This document shows, piece after piece, positions 1 to 6,753 of a DNA stretch of 36,318 nucleotides (position 1 is its first letter; the number at the start of each line of letters is the position of its first letter). The notes under the pieces were generated by a model. That model saw only the letters and a program-made list of their open reading frames with translations. It was not told the DNA's origin and made no database searches. A program made the position numbers and the translations under genes. The DNA is from CAYMJV01 sp964390545 (GTDB lineage Bacteria; Desulfobacterota; BSN033; UBA1163), in contig CAYMJV010000024.1 in assembly GCA_964390545.1 (NCBI GenBank), forward strand, positions 1 through 36,318. Direction: 5' to 3'.

Positions 1-2848
1 CTTTCGTTCGAATCAGCGTTCCCCTTGCTTCTCCGATGGTGGCCAAGGCTCTGGCGGCTGCACCACTGGCCTGGATCACACTGTCCGGGATGTCTTTGGG
101 AGCCTGGAAGGCACCGCAAACGAAGACGCCCGGTCTTGAAGTCCGAACCGGTTCGAAACTGCTGGTCGAAGTAAAAGAGTATGGGTCCAGATGGATATCC
201 AATTTTTTGGCGAGATCCACGGCATCCTTCGGGACCCCAATGCCTATGGATAAGACCACCAAATCAAATGTCTCCTCCACTCTCCTTCCTGTCTCGTCCG
301 TGTAGTGGATGAGGAGGTCGCCCGTTTCCTTCATCGGAAGAATCTGGGTAATCCTCGATTTGATAAAACGAACTCCTGCCTCCTCCGCCCGGTTATAGTA
401 TCTCTCGAAATCCTTACCGTAGGTTCGCATATCAATATAGAAGATTGCGGTATCCAGGGGTTCCTTCGAATGCTCCTTCGCCACAACGGCCTCTTTGATC
501 GCATAGGTACAACAGACGGCTGAACAATAAGCCTTGGCCCCTTCATGCACATCCCTCGATCCAACGCATTGGAGAAAGGCAATTTTCTTTGGCTCTCGAT
601 GATCGGGCGACCGCCGGGTGACATGGCCTCCCCACGGACCAGAGGCGCTGAGCATCCTTTCAAATTCCATGCTCGTGACCACATTGGCATACCGTCCATA
701 ACCCAACTCAGGGGAGAGTTCTGGATTGTAGAGAGTGTAGCCCGGTGAGAGGATGATGGAACCCACTTCCAGCTCCTCCAATACCGGGGCTTGTTGATGA
801 TCGACTGCCTCTCGTTTACAGACCAGTACGCAGAGATGACATTCCGAACAAATGCCACAGGAAAGGCAGCGTAAAGCCTCCTGCTTTGCCTGTTCCTCGG
901 TGAGGACCAGTTCCACTTCCCTGAAATTTCTGACCCTTTCCTCCTCTGGTAACTCAGGAACCTTTGTTCTCGGCGCGAGATCGACTTTGCCTTCCTCAAC
1001 CATTTGGTTGATCTCATCCTGGGAAAGGTCAACCACAGGAAGGGGAATCTGTTCTCTTGGTGTGAGAAGAGGAACTTTTCTTAGATAGCGATCTATGGAG
1101 AGAGCCCCTCTTCGGCCATCGGCGATTGCCTGAATCAATATCCAGGGTCCCCTGGCCACATCCCCGCCTGCAAAGATTCTAGGCCGATTGGTAGCCAACG
1201 TGAGGGGATCTACCGCGAATGTCCCTTTGGGGGTTACCTCGAGGCCATGGGTTTCCTCGAGGAAAGAGATTTCAGGGGCCTGGGCCACAGCAGCAATCAT
1301 CGTATCTGCAGGAATGACATACTCAGAATCTTTGATGGGAATGGGTCTTCTTCGACCTGAGGCATCCGGTTCACCAAGCTCCATCTTCACACACTTGACG
1401 CCTTTCACATGACCATCCTCTCTGACCACCTCAATAGGCGCGGCAAGAAGCTGAAGCTCAATCCCTTCCCTTTCTGCCGCTTCAATCTCCCACGAATTAG
1501 CGGGCATCTCTTCCCGAGATCGACGGTAGACAATGCTGACCTCTTTAGCACCTAATCTCAATGCCGTTCTTGCCGCGTCGATGGCGACATTTCCGCCACC
1601 GACCACGATCGTCTTCTCCCCCACTTTGGGTGCGATGGGAATTCCAAAGGCAATGATAAACCGGTCTTCAAATCCTTCCATCACCCCATGTTTTTCAGCA
1701 AGGCTTACACCTTGAAGGAATGGGACGCCATGGTGGACGCCTAAGGCATCTTCCCCTGGGATGCCAAGTTTCTGAGCTTCATGGGCACCCATAGCCAGAA
1801 AGACGGCTGAATACCCTGCTTCAAAAAGGCTGTCAATACTTCGAATGGGGGTATTCAGTTTCAATTCCACATTGGGATGATGGATAATCTCGTCGATCTC
1901 CCTCTGAAGCACATCTCTTGGCAAACGGTAAGAGGGAATGCCCACTCTCATCATCCCACCTGCCACGGGGAGGGCTTCAAAGATCGTCACCTGATAACCC
2001 ATTCGTGACAATTGGTGGGCACAACTGAGACCCGCAGGACCTGCACCGATAATTGCTATTTTCGCTTCGGGCCGTTCCGGTTCGTCCTTTGGGACAACCT
2101 TTTCCTTTTCTTCCTCTTTTTTCAATTCGTCCCGATGCTCATAGACCCAATCAGCGACAAAACGCTTAAGAGAACAGATGGCTACCGGAGTATCAAGCTT
2201 CCCTCGATTGCATTTCTCCTCACAGGGATGATTACAAACACGTCCAACGGAGGCTGGAAAGGGGTTGTACTCTTTGACCACATCGAGGGCTTCTTTATAG
2301 CGACCTGCCTGGATCAGGGCAATATAACCCTGGGCGCTCGTCTCTGCCGGACAGGTGTGCTTGCAGGGGCTGGTCCCTTTCTTGGTCACAAGATAGGTAT
2401 TGGGAACGGCCTGGGGATAAGGTCGGTAGATTGCCTTTCTCTGATCCAGTGCCTCATTAAATTTGTTAGGAAGTAAAACAGGGCAGACCTCTGCACAGTC
2501 GTTGCAGCTAGTACATTTCTTCATATCCACATAACGGGGATGTTTCTGGATGGTTGCCTTGAAATACCCAGCCTCTCCCTCCAAGGAGACCAACTCAGCA
2601 TTGGTGATGATGTCAATATTGAGATGGCGACCGGCCTCTACCAGCTTGGGAGAGACGATACACATGGCGCAGTCATTGGTCGGAAACGTCTTATCGAGTT
2701 GGGCCATCTTCCCACCAATCGCCGGGGACCGCTCCAAAAGATAGACTTTGATTCCTGAATTGGCTAAATCGAGAGCAGCCTGTACCCCGGCGATTCCCCC
2801 CCCCACCACTAACGCTGCACCGATTTTTTTATTTCCATTAGAACTCAT
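1..2848 (-). CDS. HdrA-like FAD/Fe-S oxidoreductase with inserted GltD-like domain (3' end off window)
   Basis: The reading frame stays open from an ATG at 2848 to the left edge, about 949 residues, so the C-terminus is missing. The N-terminus has a dinucleotide-binding VVGGGIAG motif and the HdrA-type segment around TNDCAMC, followed near residue 110 by CTSCNDCAEVCP (a 4Fe-4S site). A complete GltD-like region follows (roughly 150-570). It has the CxxxCP and VCNHPCEEKCNRG cysteine segments, a second nucleotide fold (IIGAGPAG) and a third (VVGGGNVAID), as in NADPH-dependent glutamate synthase small subunits. HdrA sequence then resumes with another cysteine cluster (CLSCGICSECHLC). By family this is a flavin/Fe-S hub of heterodisulfide-reductase-like or electron-bifurcating complexes; the GltD insert suggests NAD(P)H as one partner. 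It lies 171 nt after metF on the same strand. An AAGGAG is present upstream but about 14 nt from the ATG, so the start is fairly rather than fully secure. Confidence 0.9.
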   Translation of the reverse strand, partial: MSSNGNKKIGAALVVGGGIAGVQAALDLANSGIKVYLLERSPAIGGKMAQLDKTFPTNDCAMCIVSPKLVEAGRHLNIDIITNAELVSLEGEAGYFKATIQKHPRYVDMKKCTSCNDCAEVCPVLLPNKFNEALDQRKAIYRPYPQAVPNTYLVTKKGTSPCKHTCPAETSAQGYIALIQAGRYKEALDVVKEYNPFPASVGRVCNHPCEEKCNRGKLDTPVAICSLKRFVADWVYEHRDELKKEEEKEKVVPKDEPERPEAKIAIIGAGPAGLSCAHQLSRMGYQVTIFEALPVAGGMMRVGIPSYRLPRDVLQREIDEIIHHPNVELKLNTPIRSIDSLFEAGYSAVFLAMGAHEAQKLGIPGEDALGVHHGVPFLQGVSLAEKHGVMEGFEDRFIIAFGIPIAPKVGEKTIVVGGGNVAIDAARTALRLGAKEVSIVYRRSREEMPANSWEIEAAEREGIELQLLAAPIEVVREDGHVKGVKCVKMELGEPDASGRRRPIPIKDSEYVIPADTMIAAVAQAPEISFLEETHGLEVTPKGTFAVDPLTLATNRPRIFAGGDVARGPWILIQAIADGRRGALSIDRYLRKVPLLTPREQIPLPVVDLSQDEINQMVEEGKVDLAPRTKVPELPEEERVRNFREVELVLTEEQAKQEALRCLSCGICSECHLCVLVCKREAVDHQQAPVLEELEVGSIILSPGYTLYNPELSPELGYGRYANVVTSMEFERMLSASGPWGGHVTRRSPDHREPKKIAFLQCVGSRDVHEGAKAYCSAVCCTYAIKEAVVAKEHSKEPLDTAIFYIDMRTYGKDFERYYNRAEEAGVRFIKSRITQILPMKETGDLLIHYTDETGRRVEETFDLVVLSIGIGVPKDAVDLAKKLDIHLDPYSFTSTSSFEPVRTSRPGVFVCGAFQAPKDIPDSVIQASGAAARALATIGEARGTLIRTK

Positions 2849-2902
2849 GGCCTGAAAATTTTCTCCTTCTAATTAGCATCAATCCACCCGTTTACCATTT
2901 CG

Positions 2903-3001
2903 TCATTCTGAGCGACCCCAGGGAGCGAAGAATCTCTACTTAAGTTGAAAAACATCCAATATTAAAACTGAGATTCTTCGTCGCTTTGCTCCTCAGAATG
3001 A
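2903..3001. repeat. Imperfect inverted-repeat element between metF and hdrA
   Basis: The left arm begins TCATTCTGAG (2903) and contains GCGAAGAATCTC. The right arm begins GAGATTCTTCG (2970) and ends CTCAGAATGA (3001). The arms are about 33 nt each around an AT-rich loop. No coding sequence fits. It resembles small dispersed palindromic elements common in environmental bacterial genomes. It could form an RNA hairpin between two co-oriented genes, but no T-run marks it as a terminator. Confidence 0.75.
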
Positions 3002-3019
3002 CAGATTCTTGGAACGATA

Positions 3020-3901
3020 TTAGAGGGCCGAAAGTTCTGCTGCATCGAGATATTTTGAAATTCGATCTTCTGCTCCGATTGGGATGAAGTGGACTCCCTG
3101 ACAGAGTTCTTTCAGCCCTTTCACAAGATCGCTGATAATCTCAATACTGGCCTTCTCTTTATCTGGGGCTTTGGCGAGCTTCTCGATGATATGATTGGGC
3201 ACCAGATTGGGTTTTACATGCTTATTGAGGAAGAGACCCATCTCTGCCGATCTCACCAGAATCACCTCTGCGATCACCGGGATCCGAATCGGGCCTACCT
3301 TTGCCATAAATTGTTTGAAGGAATCGAGATCGAAGACCGGCGTGGTAAGAAAGTATTGAGTGCCCAAAGTGGCGAGTTCCTCCATCTCCTTCAATTCCAT
3401 ATCGGGCACCTTTTTACCCCAACTGGAGTCGATGCCAGAACCCACATAGAAATTCGGTTTAACGGAAATCTCCTTCCCTGAAATGTCTTGTCCCTCGCGG
3501 AGGCTCTCAATCACGGAGAAGAGTTTTCCCGAATCGACATGGAAGAACATGATCTCCTGAAGGCTATCTCCAGTGATACGGTAGTCCTCGGTAAAAGCAA
3601 GGATGTTCTCAATCCCTGACTCGGAGGCCCTCAGAAGGTGCTCCTGAATGTCAATCCGATTCTTCTCCCTGGTTGTGGTCTGAAGGATGGGGTCGAATTT
3701 TTGGTCCTTTAGGGCCCGGCAGGTTCCCATCGTATCAGTCACCAAACCCTCAATCTTTAGTTCAGGAACGGTCAGAGCATCCACTCTTCCACGAATCCGC
3801 TCCACATTCCTGATGAGATCCTGAACACCGGTGCCGATGGGGGGTTGAATTTCTGAGGTGACGATAAATCTTTTCTTCTTTAAGTTTTCTTCTAAACTCA
3901 T
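3020..3901 (-). CDS. metF: Methylenetetrahydrofolate reductase family protein
   Basis: The 293-residue protein has the MTHFR TIM-barrel pattern: an N-terminal TSEIQPP segment whose Glu (about residue 17) matches the conserved acidic residue of MetF, a central LAFTEDYRITGD region, a PNFYVGSG strand and a QYFLTTPVFD segment. MetF interconverts 5,10-methylene- and 5-methyl-tetrahydrofolate, in methionine synthesis or the methyl branch of the Wood-Ljungdahl pathway. The HdrA-like gene downstream favours the second role, because acetogens such as Moorella pair MetF with HdrA-type proteins for electron transfer. That is inference from context. The ATG at 3901 has a strong GGAGG about 7 nt upstream. 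The HTH-receiver gene ends 46 nt before it, so the two are probably cotranscribed. No MetV-like zinc/Fe-S partner is seen in the window; it could lie beyond the left edge. Confidence 0.88.
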   Translation of the reverse strand: MSLEENLKKKRFIVTSEIQPPIGTGVQDLIRNVERIRGRVDALTVPELKIEGLVTDTMGTCRALKDQKFDPILQTTTREKNRIDIQEHLLRASESGIENILAFTEDYRITGDSLQEIMFFHVDSGKLFSVIESLREGQDISGKEISVKPNFYVGSGIDSSWGKKVPDMELKEMEELATLGTQYFLTTPVFDLDSFKQFMAKVGPIRIPVIAEVILVRSAEMGLFLNKHVKPNLVPNHIIEKLAKAPDKEKASIEIISDLVKGLKELCQGVHFIPIGAEDRISKYLDAAELSAL

Positions 3902-3947
3902 GGTTTACCTCCAATTGTAAAATGGTGGAAGGTTTGATTCAAACGAA

Positions 3948-4520
3948 TCATTTCTTCAATCCCAATAATTTGGCCACTTCATATTTCAGTTGCTCCAGGG
4001 GAAGCGGTTTTGAAAAGCATGCATCTGCACCATTCTCCTTCATCTGATTGAAGGCATCGTCATCGAGATAGGCTGAGAGCACAATGATTTTAATGTCCTT
4101 CGTTTCGGGACTGGATTTGATCTTTTTACAGACTTCATATCCATTGATGTCGGGCATCATGATGTCTAAAATCAGGAGGTCTGGCTTGAAATGATTGACC
4201 TGGAGTCCGGCCTCGAAACCATCTGAAGCAGAAATCATCTCATATCCATACTCATCCTCTTCGAGGGCTTGAACAAGGGTCTCGACAATGATTTTGTCAT
4301 CATCCACGACAAGGATCTTCTTCTTCTCCTCTATCTTAGGCTCTTCTGGTAGAGGCATTCCTTTCTCCTTCAAGAATTGATCTAAGTCTTCTTGCTTAAT
4401 TCTCCGATGCCCTCCCACGGTCTTATAGGCTTTCAGATGTCCAGCATCGATCCAGTTAATGATTGTCTTGGGGGAGACCCTACAATACTTGCCTGCTTGA
4501 GATACTGTTAGAATTTCCAT
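3948..4520 (-). CDS. Excisionase/MerR-type HTH fused to a response-regulator receiver domain
   Basis: The 190-residue protein has two parts. Residues 1-53 form an excisionase-family (HTH_17) winged helix: TVSQAGKYCRVSPKTIINW, then a GHRRI motif. Residues 66-190 form a receiver domain with acidic triad DDD (73-75), phospho-acceptor Asp119 in LILDIMMP, Ser149 and Lys171 in the SKPLP loop. The order (DNA-binding first, receiver second) is the reverse of OmpR or NarL regulators. It is presumably a phosphorylation-dependent DNA-binding protein and the only recognisable transcription-factor candidate in this signalling block. Its kinase may be the Cache kinase at 6731-8689, but that is inference. 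AAGGAG precedes the ATG at 4520 by 6 nt. It lies 46 nt before metF, which it may regulate together with itself. Confidence 0.87.
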   Translation of the reverse strand: MEILTVSQAGKYCRVSPKTIINWIDAGHLKAYKTVGGHRRIKQEDLDQFLKEKGMPLPEEPKIEEKKKILVVDDDKIIVETLVQALEEDEYGYEMISASDGFEAGLQVNHFKPDLLILDIMMPDINGYEVCKKIKSSPETKDIKIIVLSAYLDDDAFNQMKENGADACFSKPLPLEQLKYEVAKLLGLKK

Positions 4521-4553
4521 AATTTTCTCCTTTTTCAGAATTTATAGAATTTT

Positions 4554-4582
4554 CTATTACTATAAGATTTACAGTTTGTCAA
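4554..4582 (-). promoter_or_regulatory. Candidate sigma-70 promoter for HTH-receiver/metF operon
   Basis: On the minus strand there is a perfect -35 TTGACA (4582-4577), a 17-nt spacer and a weak -10 TAATAG (4559-4554, about three of six matches). It lies 34 nt upstream of the HTH-receiver ATG in AT-rich DNA. The -35 context TTCTTGACAAACT also occurs at the acs promoter candidate. Confidence 0.4.
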
Positions 4583-4853
4583 GAATAATTTTCTTGGAAA
4601 TAATTTTTCTATTAACTTATTGAATTTATTGTTTAAACTTAAAAATATATATTTAAAATGTGTATTCAAGTTTTAAGAATTTACCGTTTTTATAGAAAAA
4701 ATAGACGCTGCAGTGGAGCCTTCCCAGCCTGCCTGCAGAGGGGTATTCTCGCGGCATTCTTGTTATTGGCTTATCTAATAGCCAGACTTGATAGCTTGGA
4801 TGGAAAGCGGAGACGGTTTATTCGACAATTCCGGCTGGTCTGTCTATGGGACG

Positions 4854-4885
4854 GCGTTCCCCCCCTTTAATAAAGGGGGGAACGC
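4854..4885. repeat. Perfect GC/AT hairpin 3' of REC-FNT
   Basis: GCGTTCCCCCC and GGGGGGAACGC arms flank a short TTTAATAAA-type centre. It lies about 60 nt beyond the REC-FNT stop codon. It lacks a following T-run on the minus strand, so it is either an mRNA 3'-end stabiliser or a dispersed repeat rather than a classical terminator. Confidence 0.55.
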
Positions 4886-4943
4886 AGGGATTAACGCTTA
4901 ATCGGATTTAAACTTTTGATGCAGGATGATTTAAAATCAAACG

Positions 4944-6221
4944 TTACTGCTTGGCGCTTGCCGTTTTGACGGGCCTAAGGTAGGCACCCCAGTAACTCAT
5001 TCCAACAAATACCGCACCGCCGATGATGTTGCCAAGGGTAACAGGCAAAAGATTCTTCCATAGAAAATTGATCCAGCCGAGGACGTTGGGATCGATTCCC
5101 TGAATCCCAGAAAACCCTGCCCCTCGCATCAACAATATCCCTGTGGGAATGAAATACATATTGGCGACGCTGTGCTCAAATCCAATGGCGACAAAGGCCA
5201 TGATGGGAAAGAAGATGGCGAAGATCTTTCCAATGGTTTGACGAGCTGCAAGGGCCATCCAGACGGCAAGGCAGACGAGCCAGTTGCAGCCAATTCCTCG
5301 CCAAAGGGCTTCGCTGAAAGTAAGATTGACTTTGCTATAAGCAATCTTCACAGCCGCCACACCCAGGGCCCCCTCGCCGGTCTTCCAAAGCCCGGAGTAG
5401 TAAAAAAGGAGGGTGACAAGGATCGATCCAAGGAAATTGGCAACAAAGACTACACCCCACCTCTTTGCCATAGTCCCAAAGGTAATCTCTCTCGACATGA
5501 CGCTTGAAACCATCAGATTATTACCGGTAAACAACTCTGCTCCTGCAATGACAACGAGCATGAGGCCTACGCTAAAGGCTGCTCCCCCCAGGATCTTTGT
5601 CACGCCCAGACCCCATTTCGCTGCGGCATCGAAAGTCACTGCCGTCGAGAGCAGACCTCCAAAACCGATGTAGGCTCCTGCCAGAATACCTAAGACAAAA
5701 ACGGTGAACCATGGTGAGGTAGCCTTGGCTACCCCCACGGTTTGAGCGACTGTCTCGGCAATCGTCTTCGGTGCCTTATCCTCCAAGGTGGGTATAGGAA
5801 ATTGCCAGGACTTCATGATCTTTTCAACTCTTCCGATGACTTTTGTCTCTACTGTAACTTTTCGCCTCACCGCCTTTTTGACAACCTCGATGATCTCCTC
5901 GGGTCTGAAGGGTTTGGCGAGATAATCCATGGCCCCTCGCTTCATGGCTTCTGTGGCACGGCCCACGGAGGGATAACCGCTGATCATAACAATCGAGGAG
6001 CCCGGCGAACGCTTGTCGATCTCCTCCACCACATCCATTCCGTCAAAACCTGGCATCATCCAGTCTACAAGGATCACATCGAAATTTTTTCCCGCGACGA
6101 GAGTGAGCCCTTCCTGAGGATTCGCCGTGGTGGTCACTTCGAACCCCTCTGCTTCAAAAATCTTCCGACAGGATTTCAGGACGATCTCCTCATCATCAAT
6201 GATCAGCATCTTCTCAGCCAT
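4944..6221 (-). CDS. Receiver domain fused to formate/nitrite (FocA-type) channel
   Basis: The 425-residue protein is one uninterrupted frame with two domains. Residues 1-120 form a receiver with all phosphorylation residues: Asp9/Asp10, acceptor Asp53 (LVDWMMPG), Ser81 (MISGYP) and Lys103 (AKPF). A 25-residue linker leads to a complete FNT-family channel (about 148-420). The channel has the VAKAT entry helix, AGAYIGFG, GAELFTGN, CNWLVCLAVWM, GFEHSVANM and LLPVTLGNIIGG. His350 corresponds to the pore histidine of E. coli FocA. FNT proteins are pentameric inner-membrane channels for formate, nitrite, hydrosulfide or acetate/lactate; their cytoplasmic N-terminus affects gating. Here the N-terminus is a receiver, so phosphorylation may open or close the channel (inference). 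AGGGGGA precedes the ATG at 6221. It is third after the kinase and a stand-alone receiver, whose sequence its own receiver closely resembles. The substrate is unproven; formate fits metF nearby. Confidence 0.93.
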   Translation of the reverse strand: MAEKMLIIDDEEIVLKSCRKIFEAEGFEVTTTANPQEGLTLVAGKNFDVILVDWMMPGFDGMDVVEEIDKRSPGSSIVMISGYPSVGRATEAMKRGAMDYLAKPFRPEEIIEVVKKAVRRKVTVETKVIGRVEKIMKSWQFPIPTLEDKAPKTIAETVAQTVGVAKATSPWFTVFVLGILAGAYIGFGGLLSTAVTFDAAAKWGLGVTKILGGAAFSVGLMLVVIAGAELFTGNNLMVSSVMSREITFGTMAKRWGVVFVANFLGSILVTLLFYYSGLWKTGEGALGVAAVKIAYSKVNLTFSEALWRGIGCNWLVCLAVWMALAARQTIGKIFAIFFPIMAFVAIGFEHSVANMYFIPTGILLMRGAGFSGIQGIDPNVLGWINFLWKNLLPVTLGNIIGGAVFVGMSYWGAYLRPVKTASAKQ

Positions 6222-6235
6222 AGCTTCCCCCTATT

Positions 6236-6357
6236 CAGATTTAAAATTCGAATATCTAAGCACGAAATTCGAAACAAGCACCAATTTTCAAAATCCGAAT
6301 TTCCCAAACAATGGATTTGTTTCGGATTTCGATATTCGGATTTCGGATTTCCATTTT
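6236..6357. repeat. Dispersed AT-rich inverted repeat, copy 1 (TTCGAATTTCGGATTT family)
   Basis: The spacer between the stand-alone receiver gene and REC-FNT is filled by short palindromic words such as ATTCGAA, GAAATTCGAAAC and TTTCGGATTTCGATATTCGG. A clear homologue with the same word order lies at 26757-26897. No coding frame or promoter is convincing within it. Confidence 0.7.
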
Positions 6358-6360
6358 TCA

Positions 6361-6753
6361 CTATCCTGCCCCGGTGGGGAAGGACTTCTTACTTAAAATC
6401 TTCTGAAGAACCGGGCGAATGGTTTTGACCAGTTCGTCCGGTCGAAACGGTTTTGGAATGAATTGAGTGGCTCCTAACTTCAGGACATCAGAGACGGTCT
6501 CGGGTGTCGGATAGCCGCTCATGACAACGATCGGCATATCGGGTATGACTTTCAGAATCTCCCGCATGAGGAACATCCCGTCATGTCTGGGCATCTTGAC
6601 ATCAATTAGCAGAAGATCGAACTCGTATTTCTTGATCATCTCCAGTGCTTCATCCGCACTTGGAACCGTAGAGACCTCCAGACCCTCTGCCTCCAGGATG
6701 CGTTTGCAGCTTTTGATCACAATGGCATCGTCATCCACGACTAATATTTTCAT
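6361..6753 (-). CDS. Stand-alone response regulator receiver protein
   Basis: The 130-residue protein is a receiver domain only. It has acidic residues Asp7-Asp9, phospho-acceptor Asp51 (LIDVKMP), Ser79 (MSGYP) and Lys101 (PKPFRP), with a 15-residue tail and no output domain. It overlaps the 3' end of the kinase gene by 23 nt, which indicates translational coupling and a cognate pair. GGGAGAAG lies directly before the ATG at 6753. Its receiver is strikingly like that of REC-FNT: both share an IV(I/L)KSC(K/R)(K/R)I core, EAEG and SGYP...KPFRP(D/E)E. They are probably duplicates. It may act as a phosphate sink, a relay intermediate, or a competitor for the REC-FNT receiver. Confidence 0.92.
   Translation of the reverse strand: MKILVVDDDAIVIKSCKRILEAEGLEVSTVPSADEALEMIKKYEFDLLLIDVKMPRHDGMFLMREILKVIPDMPIVVMSGYPTPETVSDVLKLGATQFIPKPFRPDELVKTIRPVLQKILSKKSFPTGAG

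Larger units (their letters stand above)
4521..4943. other. Noncoding gap between REC-FNT and HTH-receiver genes
   Basis: This 423-nt stretch holds no credible gene. The half next to the HTH-receiver gene is very AT-rich (about 4530-4680) and carries a minus-strand promoter candidate. The other half contains a perfect hairpin at 4854-4885. The small open frames seen here have no good ribosome-binding site or recognisable protein. Confidence 0.6.

Noticed and set aside
4658..4870. Small gene in the 4521-4943 gap
   Set aside because: Low-complexity translation, no ribosome-binding site, and it runs into the hairpin at 4854; treated as noncoding.
4854..4885. Intrinsic terminator for the REC-FNT operon
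   Set aside because: The stem is strong but no T-run follows on the minus strand; it was kept only as a hairpin/repeat.
5172..5507. Plus-strand open frame inside REC-FNT
   Set aside because: It is antisense to the transmembrane part of a clear gene, with no ribosome-binding site or recognisable protein; a shadow frame.
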